Below, piece by piece: positions 25,606-33,976 of a stretch of 64,000 nt of DNA (the first letter of the stretch is position 1; each line of letters begins with the position of its first letter). The position numbers and the translations under genes were made by a program. The stretch is from Streptomyces sp. HB132 (GTDB taxonomy: Bacteria; Actinomycetota; Actinomycetes; Streptomycetales; Streptomycetaceae), in contig NZ_JAFBGA010000005.1 in the NCBI RefSeq assembly GCF_016909575.1, forward strand, positions 248,001-312,000, read 5' to 3'. Under the pieces are notes generated by a model. It ran no database searches, was not told the origin of the DNA, and worked only from the letters and a program-made list of their open reading frames with translations.

Positions 25606-26778
25606 TCACGTCGGAGTTCCGGGGGCCGCGGTCCCACCCTCCGTCGGCCTGCTCAGGACGAGTACCGCCACGTCGTCACGGCGCACTCCGCCGGAGAAAC
25701 TCTGCAGGTCCACCTGGAGCGCGTCCAGGACCTGGTCCGGCTCGCGGCCCACCCATCGCCCCAGCCGCTCGTCGAAGGGGTAGAAGACGCCGGTGGCGTC
25801 ACGCGCCTCGGTCACCCCGTCGGTGAAGACCAGCAGGGCCGCACCGGCGGGAAAGCCGACCCACTCCGCGGCACGCGCCTCACCGCCGAGCTCCGCCATG
25901 CCCAGCGGCACGGAGGTGCTGTGCAGGGTGACCACCGACGCCGACCCGTCGCACAGCAGCCGGGGCGGCAGATGACCGCAGTTGACGACCTGCATCCGGT
26001 CGCCCCCGTCGAACCCCAGGACCAGGGCGGTCACGAAGCGTTCGGTCTCACCGGTCTCGGCGGAGAAGGCGTTGTGCCGGACGACCGCGTCCTCGACGGA
26101 GTCGGCCACGGCGGTGAGCTCGGGTTCCCGCACGGCCGCCTCCCTGAACGCGCCGAGCGCGGCGAAACCGACCCCGATCGCGGGCAGCCCCTTGCCCTGG
26201 ACGTCCCCGATGATGACGCGGGTGCCGTGGGGCGACTGCACGACCTCGTAGATGTCACCCCCGACGAAGCGGTCCTCCTCGATCGGCTCGTAGAGGCCGT
26301 GGGCACAGAGTTGCCGCGTGACGATGGGGAGCGGGCGCAGGATCTGGCGCTGGAGCGCGACCGCCGCCGAACGCAGCCTCGCCACCTCGGTGGCGTGCCG
26401 GATCCGCGCGGCGCAGGCGGCGACTCCCAGGCCACTGGCGAGGGCCGTGAAGCCGATGAGGAAGAGCACGTCCCAGAAGGGGCCTGTCGAGGCGATCCGG
26501 GATGCGACGACGACCAGCATCACCCACACCGCCACAGCGGTGGTCTGGCGGACCGTGCAGAAGACCGACGTCAGGGCCGGAAGCACGACCAGGAGCGGGA
26601 TCAGGGGGAGGTCGTTGCCGGTGAGGGCGTCCAGGAGGACCACCGCCACGGTCAGCAGGAGCATCCAGAAGGCGAGCGCCCAGTTCCCGATGCGGGCGGC
26701 GCCCGCATCCGTCTCACCCGGATCCGAACCGGGCAGCGGCTTGTGCGCCGTCGACGGGCGCAGGAGCCCCATGACCAC
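25606..26778 (-). CDS. Membrane PP2C/SpoIIE-family serine phosphatase
   Basis: A 390-residue protein: about four hydrophobic segments in residues 30-130, a short helical linker (ATEVARLRSAAVALQRQILRP), then a SpoIIE-type PP2C phosphatase domain with the metal-binding motifs GGDIYEVV, IIGDVQGKG and LLVFTDGVTEARD. Such enzymes dephosphorylate STAS anti-anti-sigma proteins and so release a sigma factor. The linker lacks GAF or PAS sensors, so input would come through the membrane part. GTG at 26778 is chosen for GGGAGG 6 nt upstream; the ATG two codons in (26772) is an alternative. It may act in a partner switch with the sigma factor at 28149. Confidence 0.87.
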   Translation of the reverse strand: MVMGLLRPSTAHKPLPGSDPGETDAGAARIGNWALAFWMLLLTVAVVLLDALTGNDLPLIPLLVVLPALTSVFCTVRQTTAVAVWVMLVVVASRIASTGPFWDVLFLIGFTALASGLGVAACAARIRHATEVARLRSAAVALQRQILRPLPIVTRQLCAHGLYEPIEEDRFVGGDIYEVVQSPHGTRVIIGDVQGKGLPAIGVGFAALGAFREAAVREPELTAVADSVEDAVVRHNAFSAETGETERFVTALVLGFDGGDRMQVVNCGHLPPRLLCDGSASVVTLHSTSVPLGMAELGGEARAAEWVGFPAGAALLVFTDGVTEARDATGVFYPFDERLGRWVGREPDQVLDALQVDLQSFSGGVRRDDVAVLVLSRPTEGGTAAPGTPT

Positions 26779-26802
26779 GGCACGCCTCCCGCCTGTTCGC
26801 CC

Positions 26803-27645
26803 TTATCGCCCCACGTGTTCCAAGCTACCCGCCCCCGGGCCACGGGTCTCGGCGTCGGTGGACGGCCACGCGCCCGCCGGGACGATCACGGAGAGGAAGG
26901 AGGTCCGGCGGCGCAGGGTGAAGCCGATGGATTCGTAGAGCCGGACGGCGGAGGTGTTCGACGCGGCGGCGTGCAGGAAGGGCGTCTCGCCTCGTTCCCT
27001 GATGCCGTGGGCGACGGCTCCGACGAGGCGCGTCGCGAGCCCCTGGCCCCGTACGGAATCGTCGGTGCAGACGCCACTGATCTCGGTCCAGCCGGGCGGA
27101 TGCAGCCGTTCCCCCGCCATCGCGACGAGGACGCCGGCACGCCGGACACCGAGATAGGTGCCGAGCTCCACGGTGCGTGGCAGGAACGGGCCGGGCCGGG
27201 TGCGCTCGACGAGGTCGAGCATCTCCGGCACGTCGGCCGGGCCGAGTGGCACGGCCTCCGGGTCGGGGACGGCGCCGGCGGCGTCGGTCACCATCTGCAC
27301 GCCCTCGGCCTGGAAGACGATCTCCCAGTCGGCCGGCGGGGGCTCACGGAAGGCCGTCAGGGTGACCGAACCGCCGGGGCCCACGAGTGCGGCGACGTCG
27401 GCCCAGTCCTGGGTCTCGGGGGCATCCGGCAGCGCGAGCCAGGGGGTGACGTCGGGGTGGTAGCGCAGGATGCGTCCGCGCCGCTCGGCGAAGTGGGCGT
27501 GCGGACCGGTCAGGGCGGCGCGCACGGGGTTGTCCAGGGGATGGGGCCTTTCGGCTGCCGCGGCGGGGGCGGGTTCCACCGGAGGGGACGGGTTCACGGT
27601 CCCCGCCCCGGGCAGGTCCGGGGGCAGGGGTGTGGCCTCGGGCAT
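26803..27645 (-). CDS. GNAT-family N-acetyltransferase
   Basis: A 280-residue protein whose C-terminal half is a GNAT domain: ISGVCTDDSVRGQGLATRLV (about residues 190-210) contains the acetyl-CoA pyrophosphate loop R/Q-x-x-G-x-A, followed by FLHAAASNTSAVRLYESIGF. The N-terminal half (WLALPD, WEIVFQAEGVQMV) is the extra domain of the FR47-like group, which acetylate small amines or amino acids. ATG at 27645 follows GGAGTGAGAG; longer upstream reading is low-complexity and unlikely. It is 24 nt upstream of the phosphatase gene on the same strand and may share its transcript. Substrate unknown. Confidence 0.82.
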   Translation of the reverse strand: MPEATPLPPDLPGAGTVNPSPPVEPAPAAAAERPHPLDNPVRAALTGPHAHFAERRGRILRYHPDVTPWLALPDAPETQDWADVAALVGPGGSVTLTAFREPPPADWEIVFQAEGVQMVTDAAGAVPDPEAVPLGPADVPEMLDLVERTRPGPFLPRTVELGTYLGVRRAGVLVAMAGERLHPPGWTEISGVCTDDSVRGQGLATRLVGAVAHGIRERGETPFLHAAASNTSAVRLYESIGFTLRRRTSFLSVIVPAGAWPSTDAETRGPGAGSLEHVGR

Positions 27646-28148
27646 GGGTTCTCTCACTCCGGTTCGGATCGGCGGCCGACAGGCGTGTAAGGCTGATCGC
27701 CCCGTCCCTATTCCCCGGCCTCCGGACCGCCGGGCCGCTGTCGAGCGCGCAGCCGCGGCACCGGCCCCCGCCGCGCCCTCCACTCGCGCGCGAGGTCCGG
27801 CGTGTGCGGGAGATGACGCCGGTCGGGGCGGCGGTCGCGCCCCGGCGTGAGTGCACGGAGCGGCCGGTCGGGCGAATAGTGACCGCTGCGCGGGATACCG
27901 CCCCAACCGGCATCGGCTTGTGGCACTCTGGACGTGACCGCCCCACCGGGCTCCCCCGTACCGGTGGGGCGGTTCTTCGTGCTCCCGGACTCACGGGTGC
28001 TCCGCGGGCATGTCTTCCGCGGACGATCAGCGCCGTCCGCGGCCGATCCCCGTGTCCGTTGTCTCAAATCCTCCTGCTTGTGCATGAGTTGCGTCCCATC
28101 GGGCAGGCGCCCAGACCTCACGGCCCACAATCTGAGGAGCGTGACGGG
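27646..28148. other. Divergent spacer between GNAT and sigma-factor genes
   Basis: This 503-nt region must hold the promoters of both neighbours and contains a 13-bp hairpin at 27937-27973 followed by TTCTTCGTG. No protein gene is convincing. A small RNA ending at the hairpin is possible. Confidence 0.45.
27937..27973 (+). terminator. Orphan terminator-like hairpin before the sigma gene
   Basis: Perfect 13-bp arms ACCGCCCCACCGG (27937-27949) and CCGGTGGGGCGGT (27961-27973), 11-nt loop CTCCCCC-rich, then TCTTCGT. No annotated gene ends here, so it may terminate a small RNA or attenuate the sigma transcript. Confidence 0.6.
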
Positions 28149-29021
28149 ATGACCACGCACACTGCGCCGACCGCGACTGCGGAACGAGCAGGTGCTCCGG
28201 ACGGACTTCCCTGGATCGAGGACGCGGGGCGGATCGCCCCGAGGGATGCGCGGAAGTTGTCGAAGCTCTTCTTCGACCGTCTGCAGGTGCTCGACGAGGG
28301 CACCCCCGAGCACCAGTACACCCGGAACACCCTTATCGAGATGAACCTGTCCCTCGTGCGGTTCGCCGCCGGGCGCTTCCGCAGCCGGGGAAGCGGCGAG
28401 ATGGAGGACATCGTCCAGGTCGGCACCGTCGGCCTCATCAAGGCCATCGACCGCTTCGACCTCGCACGCGAGGTGGAGTTCACCTCGTTCGCCGTTCCGT
28501 ACATCGTCGGCGAGATCAAGCGATTCTTCCGCGACACCACCTGGTCCGTTCATGTGCCCCGGCGACTCCAGGAGTTGAGAGTCGACCTCGCGAAGGCGAA
28601 GGAAGCACTCGCGGCGGACCTCGACCGGGACGCCACGGTGCGGGAGCTCGCCGACCATCTCGGTCTCGAGGAGAAGGAGGTCACCGAGGGCCTGGTCGCC
28701 GCCAACGGCTACACGGCCGGATCGCTCGACATCCCGGCCGACACGTCGGGCCCCATCGGCGGCGCGACGGCCGGGCGCACCTACGCGGACGTGCTGGGCG
28801 AGTCCGATCCCGCCATGGAGACGGTGGAGAACCTCAGTTCGCTCGCCCCGCTGCTAGGCGAGCTGGACACACGCGAGCGGCGCATCATCGACATGCGGTT
28901 CGGCCAGGAGATGACACAGGCCCAGATAGGCGACGAGCTCGGCATCTCCCAGATGCACGTCTCCCGCCTGCTCGGCCGCATCCTCCGGAGCCTGCGCAGC
29001 GGGATGCTCACCCAGGACTGA
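28149..29021 (+). CDS. SigB/SigF-family RNA polymerase sigma factor
   Basis: A 290-residue group 3 sigma factor. Region 2 contains MNLSLVRFAAGRFRSRG, GEMEDIVQVGTVGLIKAIDRF and EFTSFAVPYIVGEIKRFFRD; region 3 has WSVHVPRRLQELRVDL; region 4 shows LDTRERRIIDMRF and the helix-turn-helix QAQIGDELGISQMHVSRLL. The family directs stress, osmotic and sporulation genes in Streptomyces and is usually held by an RsbW-like anti-sigma factor. GAGGAG sits 9 nt before the ATG at 28149. No anti-sigma gene is adjacent; regulators of the right kind lie at 18672 and 25606. Confidence 0.93.
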   Translation: MTTHTAPTATAERAGAPDGLPWIEDAGRIAPRDARKLSKLFFDRLQVLDEGTPEHQYTRNTLIEMNLSLVRFAAGRFRSRGSGEMEDIVQVGTVGLIKAIDRFDLAREVEFTSFAVPYIVGEIKRFFRDTTWSVHVPRRLQELRVDLAKAKEALAADLDRDATVRELADHLGLEEKEVTEGLVAANGYTAGSLDIPADTSGPIGGATAGRTYADVLGESDPAMETVENLSSLAPLLGELDTRERRIIDMRFGQEMTQAQIGDELGISQMHVSRLLGRILRSLRSGMLTQD

Positions 29022-29032
29022 CGCACGACCGG

Positions 29033-29071
29033 CGCCGGGCCGGCTCCGCCTGCGGCGGGGTCGGCCCGGCG
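29033..29071 (+). terminator. Sigma-factor gene terminator
   Basis: Outer arms CGCCGGGCCG (29033-29042) and CGGCCCGGCG (29062-29071), with a nearly complementary inner stem, followed by TCTGTTT; 11 nt after the stop. Confidence 0.85.
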
Positions 29072-29221
29072 CGTCTGTTTCGGCGGCGTTGCAGCTTCGT
29101 GGCCACCTGCGCGAGTGGCTTCCATCCCGCCGCGGGCGCGCTCTACGGTCCGTAGCCAGTAGGCCGCCACGTCGCCACCGTGCGGGGCGGACATCCTCCG
29201 AACGACCGTGCGAGGTATGAC

Positions 29222-30583
29222 ATGAGCCAGCCCGTCGACGCCGTCACCGCGGGGCACGCCCCGCAGGACGAGGACCGTCAGGACGCCGGGGCCGCCTGGT
29301 CCTTCGAGACGAAGCAGATCCACTCCGGCGCGGTGCCCGACCCGACGACGGGCGCCCGAGCCGTGCCGATCTACCAGTCGACGTCCTTCGTCTTCAAGGA
29401 CACGGATCACGCCGCCGGCCTCTTCTCGCTGGCCGAGCCCGGCAACATCTACACCCGGATCCACAACCCGACGCAGGACGTCCTGGAACAGCGGATCGCC
29501 GCGCTCGAGGGCGGAGTCGCAGCCGTCGCCCTCGCCTCCGGCCAGGCAGCCGAGACACTCGCCCTTCTGACGCTGGCGGGCGCCGGGGACCACATCGTCT
29601 CCTCCGCCTCCCTCTACGGCGGAACGTACAACCTGTTCCGCCACACGCTGCCCCGGTTCGGTATCGAGGTCTCGTTCGTGGAGGACCCCGATGACATCGA
29701 GGCCTGGCGGGCCGCCGTCAGGCCGGGCACCAAGGCCCTGTTCGCGGAGACGCTCGGCAATCCGCGTGGCGACGTCCTGGACATCCGTGGCGTCGCGGAC
29801 GTGGCGCACGCGGCCGGTGTCCCGCTCGTCGTCGACAACACCGTGCCCACGCCCTACCTCCTGAGGCCGCTGGAGCACGGGGCGGACATCGTGATCCACT
29901 CCGCGACGAAGTTCCTCGGCGGTCACGGCACCACGATCGGCGGTGTCGTCGTGGACGGCGGCACCTTCGACTTCGGCGCGCACGCGGAGCGATTCGCGGA
30001 CTTCCACTCCCCCGACCCCAGTTACCACGGCCTGCGGTACTGGCCGGACCTCGGGCACGGCGCCTTCGCGGTGAAGCTGCGGGTCCAGCTCCTGCGCGAC
30101 CTCGGGCCGGCGCTGTCTCCCCACTCGGCCTTCCTGCTCCTCCAGGGCGTGGAGACGCTCAGCCTGCGTCTGGAGCGGCACACGTCCAACGCGCTGACGC
30201 TCGCCCGCTGGCTGGAGAGCCGCGACGAGGTGTCGGCGGTGCACTACGCGGGCCTCGGGTCGAGCCCTTGGTACGAGGCGGGGCAGCGCTATCTGCCGCG
30301 CGGCGCGGGCGCCGTGCTCGCCTTCGAGCTCCGGGACGGGGTGGAGGCCGGCAAGCGGTTCGTGGACGCGGTGGAACTGTTCAGCCACCTGGCCAACATC
30401 GGGGACGTGCGGAGCCTGATCATCCACCCGGCGTCCACGACCCACAGCCAGCTGACCGAGGAGCAGCTGGCAGCGACCGGGGCCACCGCGGGGCTGGTGC
30501 GGCTCTCCGTGGGCCTGGAGAACGTGGACGACCTCAAGGCGGATCTGGAAGCCGGTTTCCGGGCCGCGAAGGCCGCGTCCTGA
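29222..30583 (+). CDS. metY: O-acetylhomoserine aminocarboxypropyltransferase
   Basis: A 453-residue PLP enzyme of the Cys/Met metabolism family that condenses O-acetylhomoserine with sulfide (or methanethiol) to homocysteine (or methionine). Motifs: YQSTSFVFKDTDHAA, YTRIHNPTQ, ALASGQAAE, and the PLP lysine K230 in SATKFLGGHG. Length and the ETKQIHSG opening match MetY. ATG at 29222 has GAGGT nearby; an ATG 14 codons earlier would add an unconserved extension. metX follows immediately and makes its substrate. I looked for a SAM riboswitch in the 150-nt leader and saw none. Confidence 0.94.
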   Translation: MSQPVDAVTAGHAPQDEDRQDAGAAWSFETKQIHSGAVPDPTTGARAVPIYQSTSFVFKDTDHAAGLFSLAEPGNIYTRIHNPTQDVLEQRIAALEGGVAAVALASGQAAETLALLTLAGAGDHIVSSASLYGGTYNLFRHTLPRFGIEVSFVEDPDDIEAWRAAVRPGTKALFAETLGNPRGDVLDIRGVADVAHAAGVPLVVDNTVPTPYLLRPLEHGADIVIHSATKFLGGHGTTIGGVVVDGGTFDFGAHAERFADFHSPDPSYHGLRYWPDLGHGAFAVKLRVQLLRDLGPALSPHSAFLLLQGVETLSLRLERHTSNALTLARWLESRDEVSAVHYAGLGSSPWYEAGQRYLPRGAGAVLAFELRDGVEAGKRFVDAVELFSHLANIGDVRSLIIHPASTTHSQLTEEQLAATGATAGLVRLSVGLENVDDLKADLEAGFRAAKAAS

Positions 30584-31728
30584 ACCGGGTCGCCGCGCCC
30601 CTCCCGCCGGCCACCGGAGGTCGGCGGGAGGGTGATCCGCCCGGCGGCCGTGCGTGGGCGGTGCTCGACGGCGCGCTCGGGCTCGAGTACGGCGGGAAGC
30701 TGCCGGACGTACGGCTGGCGTACGAGACCTGGGGCCGGCTCGCGCCGGACGGCACCAACGCGGTTCTGGTCCTGCACGCGCTCACCGGTGACAGCCACGC
30801 GGCGGGACCCGCCGGGCCGGGGCATCCGTCGGCCGGCTGGTGGGACGCGCTGATCGGTCCGGGGCGGGCGCTGGACACCGACCGCTGGTTCGTCGTCGCC
30901 CCCAACGTGCTGGGCGGCTGCCAGGGCAGCACCGGCCCGTCCTCCCGGCGGCCCGACGGGGTCCCCTGGGGCTCCTCCTTCCCGTACCTCACGGTCCGTG
31001 ACCAGGTGGCGGCGGAGGCACTGCTGGCCGATGCGCTGGGGATCGGCCGGTGGGCCTCGGTGATCGGCGGTTCGATGGGCGGCATGCGGGCGCTCGAGTG
31101 GGCGGTGAGCCACCCCGGGCGTACGGGGTCGCTGCTGATGCTCGCCGCTCCCGCCGCGTCCTCGGCCGAACAGATCGCCTGGGGCAGCACGCAGATCGCC
31201 GCGATCCGGAGCGACCCCGGCTGGCGGGGCGGCGGCTACCACGACGCACCGGCCGGCTCCGGCCCGCACCGGGGACTCGGACTGGCCCGGCGGATCGCCC
31301 ATGTCACGTATCGCAGCGAGGCGGAGCTGGGATCGCGGTTCGGCGGGCGGGCGCAGCCAGGTGAACTGCCCTCGCTGGGCGGGCGGTACGAGGTGGAGTC
31401 GTATCTCGACCATCACGCGGACAAGCTGGTGCGCCGCTTCGACGCGGGCAGTTATGTGGTGCTCACCGAGGCGATGAACGCCCACGACGTGGGCCGGGGA
31501 CGTGGTGGTGCGGCGCGGGCGCTGCGCCGCGCGGACATGCCGGCCCTGATCGCCGGCATCGATTCCGACCGGCTCTACCCGCCGGCACAGCAGGCGGAGC
31601 CGGCCGCCCTGCTGCCCGGCGCCGACCATGTCCGGATCATCGAATCCCCTTACGGACACGACGGGTTCCTCATCGAGACCGAACAGGTGGGAGCTCTCGT
31701 CAGGGAGCTGCTGCCTGCGGCCCGCTGA
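30580..31728 (+). CDS. metX: Homoserine O-acetyltransferase
   Basis: An alpha/beta-hydrolase-fold acyltransferase of 382 residues from CTG at 30580; it makes O-acetylhomoserine for MetY. The catalytic Ser165 is in GGSMGGMRALEW, Asp in GIDSDRLYPP and His in YGHDGFLIE; oxyanion and substrate segments ALTGDSH and NVLGGCQGSTGP are present. The conserved N-terminal text PPATGGRREGDPP lies before the first ATG/GTG candidate (GTG 30661), so translation must begin earlier; the only nearby candidate is CTG at 30580, overlapping the metY stop (CTGA) with GAAGG upstream. Translational coupling to metY is the likely mechanism. Confidence 0.93.
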   Translation: MNRVAAPLPPATGGRREGDPPGGRAWAVLDGALGLEYGGKLPDVRLAYETWGRLAPDGTNAVLVLHALTGDSHAAGPAGPGHPSAGWWDALIGPGRALDTDRWFVVAPNVLGGCQGSTGPSSRRPDGVPWGSSFPYLTVRDQVAAEALLADALGIGRWASVIGGSMGGMRALEWAVSHPGRTGSLLMLAAPAASSAEQIAWGSTQIAAIRSDPGWRGGGYHDAPAGSGPHRGLGLARRIAHVTYRSEAELGSRFGGRAQPGELPSLGGRYEVESYLDHHADKLVRRFDAGSYVVLTEAMNAHDVGRGRGGAARALRRADMPALIAGIDSDRLYPPAQQAEPAALLPGADHVRIIESPYGHDGFLIETEQVGALVRELLPAAR

Positions 31729-31779
31729 TCCGGATCGCGCCCGGCCCCGACCGCAGACCTCTGCCCCCCTGGAGTCCCC

Positions 31780-31974
31780 ATGAGTTCCGTGCCCCTGTCC
31801 GAAGCCGCGTACGACCGGCGGCGGCTGCGTCAGTGGACAGCCGGTCGCGCGAGGTCGGCGGGCATCGACCGCCGTGATCTGCTGAAGCTGGTCGCCGCCG
31901 CCTCGGTCGCGGCCCCGCTGATTCCGGCCGCCGCGGCCCCCGCGGGTGCGGCGCAGTCGCTCGCGGGGTGGTGA
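31780..31974 (+). CDS. Split sulfite-oxidase-type enzyme, N-terminal Tat signal fragment
   Basis: Encodes 64 residues: an N-terminal segment (SEAAYDRRRLRQWTAGRARS) and a twin-arginine signal RRDLLKLVAAASVAAPLIPA, then a stop (TGA 31972-31974). The molybdoenzyme body continues in the +1-shifted frame from 31968. Adding one G to GGGG at 31965-31968 would fuse the two frames as ...LAG-VVKPLPPELF, the arrangement expected for this family. So this is the 5' part of one gene interrupted by a frameshift, or a sequencing error. Confidence 0.7.
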   Translation: MSSVPLSEAAYDRRRLRQWTAGRARSAGIDRRDLLKLVAAASVAAPLIPAAAAPAGAAQSLAGW

Positions 31975-33038
31975 AGCCCCTGCCCCCGGAGCTGTTCACG
32001 GTGCGCGGCACCAACGCCGAGACGAACTTCGCGGCGCTGCGGGACACGGGGCTGCTCACTCCCGCCGACCGGTTCTTCGTCCGCAACCACACCGCCACAC
32101 CGGCCGTCGACGCGGCGGACTGGGAGCTGACGGTCTGGGGCAGCGGGCTGTCCGGGGCTCCCGTGGACTTCTCGTACGGGGCTCTGCGCGCCCTGCCGTC
32201 CGTCACCCGCACCGCTTTCGTCGAGTGCGCGGGCAACGGCCGGAGCTTCTTCACCTCCCAGCAGGGCCAGCAGGTCGGCGGAACGGCGTGGACCCTCGGT
32301 GCGATCGGTACGGCTCGCTGGCGCGGGGTACGGCTGGCCGAGGTCCTGCGCCTGGCGGGGATCGGCCGGAACGCGGTCGATGTGCTGCCGCGCGGCCTGG
32401 ACGCGGTCGTCGTCAGCGAGGGGACGAACCTCGGCCGGGTACGCCGGCCCCTGCCGGTGGCGAAGGCCCTGGACGACGTGCTGCTCGCGTACGAGATGAA
32501 CGGTGAGCCGTTGCCTCCGGATCACGGTGCGCCGGTCCGGCTGATCGTGCCCTCCTGGGTGGGCATCGCGAACATCAAGTGGGTGGGCGACATCGAGGTG
32601 AGCGCGGAGCCGCTGCTGAGCCCGTGGAACACGGGTCTGTACCGGCTCTTCGGTCCCGGGTACCCGCCGGAGGGCAGCGCGCCGCTGACCCGCCAGACGC
32701 TGAAGAGCGCGTTCGAGCTCGCGCCGGGGGCCTCGTTCACCGCCCGTCGCAGGCATGTGCTCACCGGCAGGTCGTGGTCGGGCGGTGCACCGGTGCGCTC
32801 GGTCGAGGTGAGCACCGACGGCGGTGGCCGGTGGCGTCCCGCGCGGCTGCGCGACGAGCCCCGGCCGGGGAGCTGGGTCCGCTGGAGCGCCGACTGGGTT
32901 CCGGAGGGGGCGGGGCCGGGCGTGCTGCTCGCGCGGGCGACGGACCGCTCAGGACGCACCCAGCCGGCGACGACCGAGCACAACACGCAGGGGTACCTCT
33001 TCGACGCGGTGGTGCGGCATCCGGTGACCGTCGTATGA
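31968..33038 (+). CDS. Sulfite-oxidase-type molybdopterin oxidoreductase, body
   Basis: A 356-residue reading frame with the sulfite oxidase/nitrate reductase molybdopterin fold: RFFVRNHTATP, the molybdenum-ligand cysteine in FVECAGNGRSFF (about residue 87), VPSWVGIANIKWVGDIEV, and the C-terminal Ig-like dimerisation domain (RRHVLTGRSWSGGAPVRSVEVS). It normally oxidises sulfite or a related substrate outside the cytoplasm after Tat export. Here the signal is in the preceding frame, with stop and GTG start overlapping (31968-31974). If translated from GTG 31968 or 31971 it would remain cytoplasmic. Probably a frameshifted gene. Confidence 0.85.
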   Translation: MVKPLPPELFTVRGTNAETNFAALRDTGLLTPADRFFVRNHTATPAVDAADWELTVWGSGLSGAPVDFSYGALRALPSVTRTAFVECAGNGRSFFTSQQGQQVGGTAWTLGAIGTARWRGVRLAEVLRLAGIGRNAVDVLPRGLDAVVVSEGTNLGRVRRPLPVAKALDDVLLAYEMNGEPLPPDHGAPVRLIVPSWVGIANIKWVGDIEVSAEPLLSPWNTGLYRLFGPGYPPEGSAPLTRQTLKSAFELAPGASFTARRRHVLTGRSWSGGAPVRSVEVSTDGGGRWRPARLRDEPRPGSWVRWSADWVPEGAGPGVLLARATDRSGRTQPATTEHNTQGYLFDAVVRHPVTVV

Positions 33039-33042
33039 GCGG

Positions 33043-33930
33043 CTACGCGGGGCGGCCGGCGAAGTACGTCGCGATCATGTCCTGACCGCCGTGTCCGGCC
33101 GCCTCCGCCCGGGTGAACCGCTCGGCGGAGGCGGCGACCAGGTCGAGCGTCACCCCGGACGCCTCGGCCGCGTCGAGGATCAGCCGGGAGTCCTTGAGCG
33201 CGGTGGAGAGCGCGAAGCTCGGGCTGAGGTCGCCGGAGAGCACCGCGGCGGACTTGCCCTGGAGGTACGGGGTGTCCAGCGGACCGCCCTTCATCGCGTC
33301 GAGGAAGAGCTGTGGGTCGAGCCCGAGTCCCTCGGCGAGATTGAGGCATTCCGCCACGCTGTTGACCATGTTGATCACCCAGGTGTTGGCGACGAGCTTG
33401 AGCCGGGTGGCGGCTCCCGGTTCCTCGCCGATCCATACGGTGCGCTGCCCGATGGCGTCCAGGACGGGCAGCGCGGTCGTGCGGGCGGCGGTGGGTCCGG
33501 ACACGAACACCGTGAGTGCGCCCTGCTCCGCGGGCTGCTTCGTGCCGGAGACCGGGGCGTCGAGGTAGACCAGCCCCAGTCCGGCGGCGCGGTGGACGAG
33601 GTCCGCCGTGGCGTCGAGGCCGACGGTGGAGCTCTGCAGCCAGACCTGCCCGGGGCGCAGGCCGGGCGCCGCGGCGGTCAGGGTCTCCGCCACGGACCGG
33701 CCGTCGTTCAGGGCGGTGAGGACCACGTCGGCTCCGCGCACCGCTTCCTCGGCCGTGTTCGTCACGGTGGCGCCCTGGGCGGCCAGCGGCTCGGCCCTCG
33801 ACCGCGTGCGGTTCCAGACCCTGACGGGAAGCCGGTCCCTGAGCAGGCTGCGGGCCATCCCCGATCCCATGATCCCGGTGCCGAGGACCGCGACGGTCGG
33901 TGTGCCCGGGGCGGCGGAGGCGGTCGTCAT
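33043..33930 (-). CDS. NAD(P)-dependent beta-hydroxyacid dehydrogenase
   Basis: A 295-residue member of the 3-hydroxyisobutyrate dehydrogenase family. The Rossmann motif VAVLGTGIMGSGMARSLL is at about residues 13-30, VWNRTRSRAEPL gives NADP-type Arg residues, DAPVSGTKQPAEQG is the substrate-binding signature, and the catalytic lysine is in LKLVANTWVINM. It oxidises or reduces small beta-hydroxyacids such as tartronate semialdehyde or 3-hydroxyisobutyrate; substrate not decided. GAAGGGAA precedes ATG at 33930. It ends 4 nt before the convergent molybdoenzyme frame. Confidence 0.87.
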   Translation of the reverse strand: MTTASAAPGTPTVAVLGTGIMGSGMARSLLRDRLPVRVWNRTRSRAEPLAAQGATVTNTAEEAVRGADVVLTALNDGRSVAETLTAAAPGLRPGQVWLQSSTVGLDATADLVHRAAGLGLVYLDAPVSGTKQPAEQGALTVFVSGPTAARTTALPVLDAIGQRTVWIGEEPGAATRLKLVANTWVINMVNSVAECLNLAEGLGLDPQLFLDAMKGGPLDTPYLQGKSAAVLSGDLSPSFALSTALKDSRLILDAAEASGVTLDLVAASAERFTRAEAAGHGGQDMIATYFAGRPA

Positions 33931-33976
33931 GGGTGGTTCCCTTCGTCGGTACGGGGCGGTCTCGTGACCTGTGGTT

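Noticed and set aside
27937..27973. 6C small RNA
   Set aside because: Only one hairpin with a five-C run is present; the family needs two C6-loop hairpins.
29072..29221. SAM-IV-type riboswitch expected before metY
   Set aside because: None of the characteristic conserved stretches could be found in the leader; only unstructured-looking GC-rich sequence is seen.
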